DNA of 64,000 nt from Massilia sp. Root133 (GTDB lineage: Bacteria > Pseudomonadota > Gammaproteobacteria > Burkholderiales > Burkholderiaceae_D): assembly GCF_001426525.1 (NCBI RefSeq), contig NZ_LMEW01000015.1, positions 7,993 through 71,992 of the forward strand. The letters run 5' to 3'. Positions 1 to 7,749 of this stretch are shown in pieces. Position 1 is the first letter of the stretch; each line of letters begins with the position of its first letter. The notes under the pieces are model-generated. The model saw only the letters and a program-made list of their open reading frames with translations, ran no database searches and had not been told where the DNA came from. The translations under genes and the position numbers were made by a program.

Positions 1-1324
1 AACGGGCGCGCGTGTTCAGGTGGTTGTGCGTGCCCTGCGTGCGTCCCGCCAGCAGTTCGGCTTCGATGCGCAGGGCGAGCAGGCTCTGGCCGAGGTCGTC
101 ATGGATCTCGCGTGCGATGCGCTTGCGCTCCAGTTCCTTGATCTGGTACGCATGGTCGGCGAGACGCCTGAGCTTCTGGTGCGACAACTGCAGCCTGGTC
201 TGGCTTTCGCGCAGCTCGCTTGTCATCTCCTGCGCCAGTTCGAGGGCGGCGCGGCGCGACGAGGTCAGGATGTGCAGCAGCGCGTACAGCAGGACGGAGC
301 CGATGAAGCCGAACGCCATCATGAGCTTCGGATAATAGACGTCGAATTGCGTGCGCAGGCGGGCTTTCGGCACGCTGTACGTGGTTTGCCACGGACGCCC
401 GTTGAAATCGAGCGGCAGCGTGGCCGTGAACACCTCATCGCCGCCGTCGAGCGGCGGCGTGGGGTTGGCGGCCGTGCCATGGCTGTCGAACAGCACCTTG
501 GGCCAGGTTGTCGTATCGTGCCCGATCACCTCGCGCGGGCCGACGTCGAACAGCGTCATGCGCACGCCCGGAATCGGCATCTCGTCCATCACCCCGTGCA
601 GCAGCTTGGGCAGGCTGAACGCGATCCCGAGCGAGCCGAGATAGGCCGCGCGCCGTTGTTCCGCGCCGGTCAGCAGCGGTCCGTGCCGGTACACCGGCAG
701 GCGCATGCCGAGGTGGTTGTCGTTGGGCACCGACAGGGCCGCGATCGGCCGGCCGGACGCGCGCAACCTGCCGTCGTCGCGCGACTGCGCGAGCTGCGTG
801 CGGAAATACGGATTGCTCATCAGGTCGAGGCCATACAGCCGCGTGTTCGTGGCGTCCGGCTCGATGTAGGTGACGACGAGGTAGGCGGGACGGCGGCCGG
901 AGGGCGTGACGACCGGACGCGCGCCCGGGCCGAGGAAGGCCTGCAGTTCACGCGCGAATTCCGCCTCGAAATGCGAACGCTCGTCTTCGCGCACCCAGGT
1001 GGCGAAGTTCAGGGTGTCGACGGCCGGGTAATTCCTGGCCAGGTGCAGCCCCTGCACGTAGTCGTGGAACTGGCGGTGGCTGATCGTATCGCCGCTCTGC
1101 AGCAGGCTGGCCGCGCCGCGCAGCAGGTCCGTGTACGACTTGATGCGCATGTTGATGACGGCCTGCGCGTATTTCGCCTGGCGGGAGAAGCGTTCCTGCA
1201 CGTCGCTCTCGATGGAGCGCGTCGTGACCACGTACAGCACGCTGCCGACCAGCGTCGACAGCATGACACCGGTCCAGAACGAGAACCGCGTAACGGAGAA
1301 TGCGTCTCTCAGCGTGATCGACAT
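1..1324 (-). CDS. CHASE-domain sensor histidine kinase, truncated by window edge
   Basis: This reading frame enters at ATG 1324 and is still open at base 1, so the C-terminal half is outside the window. It encodes a membrane sensor kinase. A first membrane segment lies near residues 15-33, followed by an extracytoplasmic region of about 300 residues resembling a CHASE ligand-binding domain, a second membrane segment near 334-353, a helical linker and then the phosphorylation box EIHDDLGQ with the histidine near residue 408. That H-box form belongs to the HisKA_3 (NarX/DegS) class, whose partners are LuxR-type response regulators; the ATPase domain would lie beyond base 1. No good Shine-Dalgarno precedes the chosen ATG, so the start is tentative. 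The ligand cannot be told from sequence. Sensor-kinase assignment is firm; the CHASE call is from overall layout. Confidence 0.8.
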   Translation of the reverse strand, partial: MSITLRDAFSVTRFSFWTGVMLSTLVGSVLYVVTTRSIESDVQERFSRQAKYAQAVINMRIKSYTDLLRGAASLLQSGDTISHRQFHDYVQGLHLARNYPAVDTLNFATWVREDERSHFEAEFARELQAFLGPGARPVVTPSGRRPAYLVVTYIEPDATNTRLYGLDLMSNPYFRTQLAQSRDDGRLRASGRPIAALSVPNDNHLGMRLPVYRHGPLLTGAEQRRAAYLGSLGIAFSLPKLLHGVMDEMPIPGVRMTLFDVGPREVIGHDTTTWPKVLFDSHGTAANPTPPLDGGDEVFTATLPLDFNGRPWQTTYSVPKARLRTQFDVYYPKLMMAFGFIGSVLLYALLHILTSSRRAALELAQEMTSELRESQTRLQLSHQKLRRLADHAYQIKELERKRIAREIHDDLGQSLLALRIEAELLAGRTQGTHNHLNTRAR

Positions 1325-1448
1325 GAGGCACCGCGACGGCAAGGAATTGTTGACTTAATTCAACTTACGCGTCTCGGGTGCATGATGAACCTAGCAGATC
1401 GGGGAGTTGCCGATCCAGCACGGCGCTGGGCTCCCAATGAAGCAAAGA

Positions 1449-1480
1449 AAAAGCCCGATTCGTCGCCGAACCGGGCTTTT
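1449..1480 (-). terminator. Rho-independent terminator after glnS
   Basis: An inverted repeat, AAAAGCCCGG with CCGGGCTTTT-type arms, encloses a loop of about 13 bases. Read on the minus strand it ends in a T-rich run, 20 bases beyond the glnS stop. Arms carry A/T runs on both sides, so it may work in both directions. Confidence 0.8.
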
Positions 1481-1499
1481 GCGCCAGATCAAATGAGAG

Positions 1500-3248
1500 T
1501 TACTTGCCCCAGCTGTCCTTGAGCGTCGTCACGCGGTTGAACACGGGTTTGCCCGGGACGGAATCCACGCGGTCGGCGACGAAATAGCCGTGGCGCTCGA
1601 ACTGGAAGCGCTGGTCGGCCTCGGCCCTGGCCAGGCCCGGCTCCAGGTACGCGGTGACGGTTTCCAGCGCGTTCGGATTGAGCACGCTCATGAAGTCCTT
1701 GCCGCCGCCGTCCGGTTGCGGATCGAGGAACAGGCGGTCGTACAGGCGCACTTCCGCTTCCAGCGCGTGCTGCGCGCTGACCCACGTGATATTGCCCTTG
1801 ACCTTGTAGTTGTCCGCGCCCGGCGTGCCCGATTTCGAGTCCGGGAAATAGTTCACGTGCACGGCGACGACGTTGCCGTTCTCGTCCTTGTCGAACCCGG
1901 TGCACTCGGTCACGAAGCCATATTTCAGGCGCACGCGCGAGCCCGGCTTGTCGTCGATCGGCGGGTAGAAGCGGTGGTAGCCCTTGGACGGCACTTCCAT
2001 GAAGTCTTCCTGCTCGATCCACAGCTCGCGCGAGAACGGGAACGAACGGGTGCCCCATTCCGGATGGTGCGGGTGGACGGGCGCGCTGCACTCGACCGTT
2101 TCGCCTTCCGGGAAGTTGTCGACGATGAGCTTGAGCGGACGCAGCACGGCCACGGCGCGCGGCGCCTTCGGGTCGAGGTCGTCGCGCAGGGCGCCTTCCA
2201 GCGTGCTCATGTCGATCCAGCCGTCGGCCTTGGAGACGCCGATGCGCTCGCAGAACAGCTGGATCGATTCCGGCGTGTAGCCGCGGCGGCGCAGGCCCAC
2301 GATCGTGGGCATGCGCGGATCGTCCCAGCCGTTCACGACACCTTCGGTCACGAGCTGGCGCAGCTTGCGCTTCGACGTGACGACATAGGTCAGGTTCAGG
2401 CGCGCGAACTCGTACTGGCGCGGCACCGGACGATCGAAGAAGCCGCCGGCCGCCAGCGTCTCGACGAGCCAGTCGTAGAACGGGCGGTGGTCCTGGAATT
2501 CCAGCGTGCACAGCGAATGCGTGATATTTTCCAGCGCGTCCGAGATCGGATGCGTGAAGTCGTACATCGGGTAGATGCACCACTTGTCGCCCGTGCGGTG
2601 GTGATGCGCATGGCGGATGCGGTACAGGGCCGGGTCGCGGTTCGTCATGATGGGCGACGCCATCGCGTCCTCGCTCATCCTGGCGCGCAGCACGTGTTCG
2701 CCGTCCTTGTACTTGCCGGCCTTCATGTCGCGGAAGATCTGCAGCGATTCCTCGACCGGACGGTCGCGGAACGGCGAGTTCGTGCCCGGCGTGCCGAAGT
2801 TGCCGCGGTTGCGCGACATGTCTTCGGCGCTCTGGCTGTCGACGTAAGCCTTGCCGTTCTGGATCAGGTATTCGGCCATCGCGTACAGCTGGTCGAAGTA
2901 GTCGCTGGCGTAGTGCAGATATTCCTGCCCGCCTTGCTCCCACGTGAAGCCCAGCCACTTGACGCTGTCCATGATCGTGTCGACGTATTCCTGGTCTTCC
3001 TTTTCCGGGTTCGTATCGTCGAAACGGAGGTGGCAGCGGCCCTGGTAGTCGCGTGCCAGTCCGAAGTTCAGGCAGATGGATTTGGCGTGGCCCACGTGCA
3101 GGTAGCCGTTCGGCTCCGGCGGGAAGCGTGTGATCACGGACGGCATGCCGGCACGCGTGTGGGTGCCCGCGGCGAGGTCGGATTCGACGATCGCGCGGAC
3201 AAAATTCGGCGACGGGGTGGCCGCCGCAGCGTTCTTGTCGTTACTCAT
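1500..3248 (-). CDS. glnS: Glutaminyl-tRNA synthetase
   Basis: Cytoplasmic class I aminoacyl-tRNA synthetase that charges tRNA-Gln with glutamine. The 582-residue product is close to the usual length of about 550-580. The class I signature appears as HVGHAKS near the N-terminus (following PPEPNGYLHVGH), and the KMSKS-equivalent loop is VTSKRKLRQLV; the anticodon-binding beta-barrel region follows. The frame could extend upstream to 3431, but ATG 3248 (protein start MSNDKNAA) is preferred because the extra residues do not resemble the family. Divergent from the J-domain gene at 3432, with 183 bases between. Confidence 0.97.
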   Translation of the reverse strand: MSNDKNAAAATPSPNFVRAIVESDLAAGTHTRAGMPSVITRFPPEPNGYLHVGHAKSICLNFGLARDYQGRCHLRFDDTNPEKEDQEYVDTIMDSVKWLGFTWEQGGQEYLHYASDYFDQLYAMAEYLIQNGKAYVDSQSAEDMSRNRGNFGTPGTNSPFRDRPVEESLQIFRDMKAGKYKDGEHVLRARMSEDAMASPIMTNRDPALYRIRHAHHHRTGDKWCIYPMYDFTHPISDALENITHSLCTLEFQDHRPFYDWLVETLAAGGFFDRPVPRQYEFARLNLTYVVTSKRKLRQLVTEGVVNGWDDPRMPTIVGLRRRGYTPESIQLFCERIGVSKADGWIDMSTLEGALRDDLDPKAPRAVAVLRPLKLIVDNFPEGETVECSAPVHPHHPEWGTRSFPFSRELWIEQEDFMEVPSKGYHRFYPPIDDKPGSRVRLKYGFVTECTGFDKDENGNVVAVHVNYFPDSKSGTPGADNYKVKGNITWVSAQHALEAEVRLYDRLFLDPQPDGGGKDFMSVLNPNALETVTAYLEPGLARAEADQRFQFERHGYFVADRVDSVPGKPVFNRVTTLKDSWGK

Positions 3249-3360
3249 GAAACCTATTGGAGATGGGTATGATTCCCGGCATTTTACCGTAGAAGACGCC
3301 ATGCGGGCCGCTATGTGGTCAAGCGCACGGTCCACGCGCGGGGCAGTCCGCATACTGCGC

Positions 3361-3390
3361 CTGTCAAGTTGGCGCTTTCTATAGGATAAT
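3361..3390 (+). promoter_or_regulatory. Candidate promoter for the J-domain gene cluster
   Basis: CTGTCA (3361-3366) and GATAAT (3385-3390) are separated by 18 bases and lie about 40 bases before the GTG start at 3432. Similarity to the sigma-70 consensus is moderate, and position is the main support. Confidence 0.4.
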
Positions 3391-3431
3391 CTCGGTTTAA
3401 TGTTTTTTCGGCCATAGCCGGAGAGTTCCAA

Positions 3432-3722
3432 GTGGAAAATTTATACGCGATCCTCGGCGTCGCGCCGAATGCCAGCGACGACGACATCAAGAAGGTCTAC
3501 CGTTCGCTCGCCATGCGCTACCACCCGGACCGCAACCAGGCGCCGGGCGCGGAAGCGCGCTTCAAGGCCGTCACGAAGGCGTACGAAGTCCTGTCCGACC
3601 CCGTCAAGCGCGCGGAATACGACCAGAGCGTGAACCACCGCATCGTGCTCGACGCGGAAGCCGAGGCGTTCGAATTGTGGCGCTCGGTTTTTGCACTGAG
3701 CGGTGTGAACCTCCCTGCCTGA
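3432..3722 (+). CDS. Short J-domain (DnaJ-like) co-chaperone
   Basis: Ninety-six residues made almost entirely of a J-domain. It starts [20 protein letters not shown] and carries the Hsp70-stimulating HPD tripeptide in YHPDRNQ, then the helix ending [15 protein letters not shown]-domains bind DnaK and trigger its ATP hydrolysis. There is no G/F region, zinc finger or substrate-binding C-terminal domain, so this is a minimal type III J-protein that needs a separate client adaptor. GTG start at 3432 follows the weak GGAGAG site. Three collinear genes of unknown function follow, which makes them candidate partners. Confidence 0.9.
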   Translation: MENLYAILGVAPNASDDDIKKVYRSLAMRYHPDRNQAPGAEARFKAVTKAYEVLSDPVKRAEYDQSVNHRIVLDAEAEAFELWRSVFALSGVNLPA

Positions 3723-3750
3723 ATACGTTCCAACAGAATACGAGTCAATC

Positions 3751-4281
3751 ATGAAAAAAGTACATCCGGAGTTCGCCTTCCAGTCGCGCGAGCTGGAAGG
3801 CCAGATCGAAGGCACCCTGGGTGACCCGCCCAACCGCAAGAACTACGACCTGATGGTGCAGGCCCTCGTGTCCGAATACGCCAACGGCGACGGCCTCGAC
3901 GACGTCAACATGATGGCGTTCGCGCTCGTCGACCGCATCCGCTTCACGGACCCGAAAGGCCTCATCCGCGAAGCCTATGATTACGAAAGCGACGACCCGT
4001 CCCGGGTCTTCGCCATGGCAAATTGCGATGGTAACGGCGGCGACGGCGACGACGAGGGCCGCGCGATGTACGCCGCCATCTGCGACAACCATCCGGACCT
4101 GGCGCGCCAGGCCATCGTGACGGCGTTCCTGTACAAGAACCAGGCCCGCTGGGAAGACGACGACCAGTCGCTCGACCAGCTCGCGAAAGACGACGAAGGC
4201 GACGACGAGGAGCTCGACGAGACGGCAGCGGGCGACGACTTCACCCAGATGTTCGACCAGGACGGAGGTGAGCGCGAATGA
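3751..4281 (+). CDS. Acidic protein of unknown function, J-domain cluster
   Basis: A 176-residue soluble protein that I do not recognise. It begins MKKVHPEFAFQSRELEGQ. The C-terminal third is very rich in aspartate and glutamate. No signal peptide or membrane segment is visible. It lies 28 bases after the J-domain gene and overlaps the next gene by four bases (ATGA at 4278-4281), indicating one operon with translational coupling. A role as client adaptor or partner of the J-protein is inference from position only. Confidence 0.75.
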   Translation: MKKVHPEFAFQSRELEGQIEGTLGDPPNRKNYDLMVQALVSEYANGDGLDDVNMMAFALVDRIRFTDPKGLIREAYDYESDDPSRVFAMANCDGNGGDGDDEGRAMYAAICDNHPDLARQAIVTAFLYKNQARWEDDDQSLDQLAKDDEGDDEELDETAAGDDFTQMFDQDGGERE

Positions 4282-5060
4282 GCGACGACAAAAAATCCAA
4301 CCTGCCGGCCCTGAGCAAGCAGGTCGGCGAGCTCGTGCTGGCCGGTTCGCTGCAGCACGCCGAGGAGGCGCTGTCGCAGGCCGCCGACGAGCATGGCGAC
4401 TACGCCGTGGCCGAAGTGCTGGCGACGTTGCCCCCGCAGGTGACGGCGCTGCACCTGGCCGGCTTCGACGGCGCCAAGACGTCGGTCGCGACCCTGCTGG
4501 TGCCGCCGAAGGCCTGGGCCGAAAGCCTCGCCTACCTCGCCGCCACGTGGCCGGACGACATGATCGAGGACGACCCCGAGCGCATCGCGGAAAACCTGTT
4601 CAACCACATCCACGGCATCGTCTACGCGACGGATGACGACGAGCGCCGCCGCGAGCTGCTGACGGAAGCGACGGCCACCGACTACGGCGCGACGGCGTTC
4701 GCCATCGTGTGGTCGCTGGCGCCGCGCGAGATCCTCGAAGTGGCCGGCGAGATCAACCACCGCGGCCCCCACATCAACGTGCACACGACGTCCGACAGCG
4801 ACATCGTGCCGCTCGCCGTCGACCTGGCCAAGGCCAGCGAGGACGGCTGGCAGCGCTCGCTGCTGGAACTGTTCCCGGAATACCGCAACACGGCCGACCT
4901 CGCGGACGTCGAGTTGCCGGACGATCCGGACGAAGAGACGGAATTCCAGCAGCGCGGCACGCGCGAACTGCTGTACCGCCTGCGCAAGCAGGTGCCGTCC
5001 GTCCGCAGCCTGCAGCGCCGCAGCGGCCGCCGCAGCATGGGCACGGACATCTTCTCGTGA
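4278..5060 (+). CDS. Protein of unknown function, J-domain cluster
   Basis: A 260-residue cytoplasmic protein starting MSDDKKSNLPALSKQVGEL. The N-terminal half reads as alternating amphipathic helices, suggesting a helical-repeat fold. The C-terminus is basic (LRKQVPSVRSLQRRSGRR). It overlaps the preceding gene by four bases and its TGA overlaps the GTG of the following gene, so the three are translationally coupled. I recognise no family. Consistent GC-rich codon use argues that the frame is real. Confidence 0.75.
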   Translation: MSDDKKSNLPALSKQVGELVLAGSLQHAEEALSQAADEHGDYAVAEVLATLPPQVTALHLAGFDGAKTSVATLLVPPKAWAESLAYLAATWPDDMIEDDPERIAENLFNHIHGIVYATDDDERRRELLTEATATDYGATAFAIVWSLAPREILEVAGEINHRGPHINVHTTSDSDIVPLAVDLAKASEDGWQRSLLELFPEYRNTADLADVELPDDPDEETEFQQRGTRELLYRLRKQVPSVRSLQRRSGRRSMGTDIFS

Positions 5061-5971
5061 CGGGGGCGAGCGCATCGATGCTGCCGGCAATCGTCATCGA
5101 AAAACTGCCCCGGCTGATCCGCGCGATCCGGCTGATCCCGGGGAACGCCAGCGCCGACGAGGCGGCCGGCCTCGCCGACGAGCTGGCCGGCATCACGGCG
5201 ATGGTGGCCGAGAAGTTCACCAACGACCGCACGGCCGAAGGCATCCAGCGCGCGCAGCTCCTGAGCGTCGGCTGCGTGTCTTTGGGGCTGGAGCACCTCG
5301 TCAAGGAAGAGATGGAAATGCGGGACGGCGCACAGGGCGACCTGGACGCGCTCGACGTGCTGCTGGGCGAGGGCGCGGAATTCGTGTTCCAGCAGGGCTT
5401 CCGCCTGATCCGCGACCTGGCGGCGCTGCCGGAAGACACGCTGCTCGGCGAATTCGACAGCGACCCCGTGTACTCGGCGCGGCGGCTGAAGGAGCTGTTC
5501 GTCGACATCTGCACGGCCGACCCGGGCGAGACGTGGTCCGGCTACGAACGCTACCTGGGCCAGCTGAAACAGCGCCAGGACGTGCAGGCCATCGTGCGCG
5601 CCGCGCAATGGCTGCGCCGGCACCACTGGGAAGGCCCCGTCAAGGATCCGGACCTGAACGCGGAAGGCGTGATCGCGCTCGCGATCATCTTCGGCATCGA
5701 GGGCGGCGGGCGCATCGTCGCGCGCACGGGGCAGAAGGAATTCGAGCGCTTCGTGCAGACGGTCCGCAAGGCGAAGCCGGACTTCGATGCGGGCTGGGCG
5801 GCGCTGCTGGAACAGATCCCGGCACCGCACCAGGCCATCATCGCCGACCGCATCCAGAGCTACCGCAACAGCATCCTCCTGCAGAACATCGCGGGCAAGG
5901 TGCCGCTGAAGGAGCTGTTCGTGGAGCTCGAGAACTACGCCGGCTCGGAGATCGACGCCGAATACCCGTAA
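5057..5971 (+). CDS. Protein of unknown function, J-domain cluster
   Basis: A 304-residue soluble, mainly helical protein beginning VTGASASMLPAIVIEKLPRL. Start is either GTG 5057, overlapping the upstream stop, or ATG 5078; the overlap favours GTG. No membrane segment or catalytic motif stands out. It is the last gene of the tightly packed run that begins with the J-domain gene, so it probably belongs to the same functional unit. A longer open frame from 4709 exists but would overlap the previous gene almost fully and is not used. Confidence 0.75.
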   Translation: MTGASASMLPAIVIEKLPRLIRAIRLIPGNASADEAAGLADELAGITAMVAEKFTNDRTAEGIQRAQLLSVGCVSLGLEHLVKEEMEMRDGAQGDLDALDVLLGEGAEFVFQQGFRLIRDLAALPEDTLLGEFDSDPVYSARRLKELFVDICTADPGETWSGYERYLGQLKQRQDVQAIVRAAQWLRRHHWEGPVKDPDLNAEGVIALAIIFGIEGGGRIVARTGQKEFERFVQTVRKAKPDFDAGWAALLEQIPAPHQAIIADRIQSYRNSILLQNIAGKVPLKELFVELENYAGSEIDAEYP

Positions 5972-6117
5972 TCGTCAAATCCAGCAGTTCAAGGGGGCGG
6001 CGCCCAGCCCGTCGATACGGTTCGTGCGCCCCCCGATTCCCATCAGGACTACCATGACGCTCCAGCCCCGCATCCCGTGCGGATGCGGTATCGAGCCATC
6101 AATGCAAGGAGTACGTC

Positions 6118-6438
6118 ATGTTGCAAGCAAACGAAATCCAGCAGCGATTCACTCATATTCAGCAAACCATTCAAGAAGCCCAGCAGGCCTGTCAGCAGGA
6201 TGCGCCCAACGAGATCCGCGACTGCATCGAAAAACTGTCGCGCGAAGCCAGGCAGGCGCAGAGCGTGATGCAGTCGAACGACCAGCAGCGCATCCAGCAA
6301 TGCGTGGACAGCCTGGAAGACATGGGCGACGAAGCCAAGCGCATCAGCCGCTCGCTGCCGACGATGCCCGCCCACCTCGAAGCCGCGGTCACCCGCGTGC
6401 ATGCCGAACTGTCGGACCTGAAGCACAAGCTGCACTGA
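6118..6438 (+). CDS. Small helical protein of unknown function
   Basis: A 106-residue protein rich in Gln, Glu and Ala, with heptad-like patterning throughout (for example IQQRFTHIQQTIQEAQQA), predicted here to form an extended helical or coiled-coil bundle. Two cysteines sit in similar QQC/QQA contexts. No signal peptide. It follows the J-domain cluster after 146 bases and ends just before the convergent CoA-transferase gene. No family recognised. Confidence 0.7.
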   Translation: MLQANEIQQRFTHIQQTIQEAQQACQQDAPNEIRDCIEKLSREARQAQSVMQSNDQQRIQQCVDSLEDMGDEAKRISRSLPTMPAHLEAAVTRVHAELSDLKHKLH

Positions 6439-6445
6439 CCACGCC

Positions 6446-7714
6446 TCACACGACGCCGCCCTCGCGCAGGGCGGCGATCTCCGCGTCGGTCTTGCCCAGC
6501 ACGTCGCGCAACACTTCATCCGTGTGCTCGCCCAGCAGCGGCGGCGCCTTGTCGCTCGTGGCCGGCGTGGCCGACATGCGCATCGGGCTGCGCACCAGTT
6601 TCACCTGCCCGGCGGTCGGATGCGGCAGGGCGATCTCCATGCCGCGTGCGCGCACCTGCTCGTTGGCGAACACCTCGTCCAGGTCATTGATCGGGCCGCA
6701 CGGCACGCCCACCGCTTCCAGCAGCGCGATCCATTCCGCGCGCGGCCGTTCGCGCACCATGTCCGCCAGCAGCGGCACGAGTACATCGCGGTTCTGCACG
6801 CGGGCAGGGTTGGTGGCGAAACGCGGGTCGCGCGCCAGTTCCGGACGGCCGCCCGCTTCCACGAACTTCTGGTACTGGCCGTCGTTGCCGGCGGCGACGA
6901 TGATGTGGCCGTCGCTGCACGCGAACGTCTGGTACGGCACGATGTTGGCGTGCGCATTGCCCCAGCGTGTCGGCCGCTTGCCGCTGTTGAGGTAATTGCT
7001 GCCGACGTTCGCCAGCATCGCGACCTGCGTGTCCAGCAGCGCCATGTCGATGTGCTGGCCTTCGCCGGTACGGTCGCGGTGGGTCAGCGCGGCGAGCACG
7101 GCGACGGTCGCGTACATGCCCGTCATCAGGTCCGTCAAGGCGACGCCGACTTTCTGCGGGCCGCCCCCCGGCAGGTCGTCGCGTTCGCCCGTTACCGACA
7201 TCAGCCCGCCCATGCCCTGGATCAGGAAGTCGTAGCCGGCGCGGTGCGCGTACGGTCCGTCCTGGCCGAAGCCCGTGATCGAGCAGTACACGAGGTCCGG
7301 CCTGACGGCCTTCAGCGAGTCGTAATCGAGGCCGTAGCGCTTGAGGTGGCCGACCTTGAAGTTCTCGATCACGACGTCGCAATGGCGCACCAGTTCGCGC
7401 AGCAGCGCCTGGCCCGGTTCGCTCGCGATGTCGACCGTCAGCGAGCGCTTGCCGCGGTTCGCCGCCAGGTAGTAGGCGGCTTCCGTGGTCGGCCGGCCTG
7501 CGGCGTCCGGCGCGTACGGCGGCCCCCAGGCGCGGGTGTCGTCGCCGGCGCCGGGGCGCTCGATCTTGATGATGTCGGCGCCGAGGTCGGCGAGGTTCTG
7601 CGAGCACCACGGCCCGGCCAGCACGCGCGACAGGTCGAGCACGCGGATGTGGCCCAGCGCGCCCTGCAGGCGATTGTCCGGACCGTTGTGCGGTCCGTTC
7701 GGATGAAATGCCAT
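6446..7714 (-). CDS. CaiB/BaiF family CoA-transferase
   Basis: A 422-residue class III CoA-transferase, moving CoA between organic acids (formyl-CoA/oxalate, carnitine and racemase-type reactions are known in the family). The family opening is clear (RVLDLSRVLAGPWCSQNLAD and ADIIKIERPGAGDDTR), as are YDFLIQGMGGLMSVTG and a C-terminal RVQNRDVLVPLLADMV region. ATG 7714 gives MAFHPNG and the usual family length; the frame runs on far upstream, but that overlaps the antiporter gene. Substrate cannot be assigned: no oxalyl-CoA decarboxylase or acyl-CoA partner is adjacent. Confidence 0.9.
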   Translation of the reverse strand: MAFHPNGPHNGPDNRLQGALGHIRVLDLSRVLAGPWCSQNLADLGADIIKIERPGAGDDTRAWGPPYAPDAAGRPTTEAAYYLAANRGKRSLTVDIASEPGQALLRELVRHCDVVIENFKVGHLKRYGLDYDSLKAVRPDLVYCSITGFGQDGPYAHRAGYDFLIQGMGGLMSVTGERDDLPGGGPQKVGVALTDLMTGMYATVAVLAALTHRDRTGEGQHIDMALLDTQVAMLANVGSNYLNSGKRPTRWGNAHANIVPYQTFACSDGHIIVAAGNDGQYQKFVEAGGRPELARDPRFATNPARVQNRDVLVPLLADMVRERPRAEWIALLEAVGVPCGPINDLDEVFANEQVRARGMEIALPHPTAGQVKLVRSPMRMSATPATSDKAPPLLGEHTDEVLRDVLGKTDAEIAALREGGVV

Positions 7715-7749
7715 CTGGTCTCCGATTGATGAGTTGTTCTCGGCGCGGA

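Noticed and set aside
20..1522. Long open frame on the plus strand over the first 1.5 kb
   Set aside because: It is the antisense shadow of the sensor kinase, whose minus-strand frame carries an H-box and membrane segments. The plus frame has only Arg/Gly/Val-rich shadow composition.
5078..6057. Long plus-strand frames overlapping the third J-cluster gene in other phases
   Set aside because: Arg/Pro/Gly-rich translations of GC-rich coding DNA; the chosen frame starts at the overlap and has normal composition.
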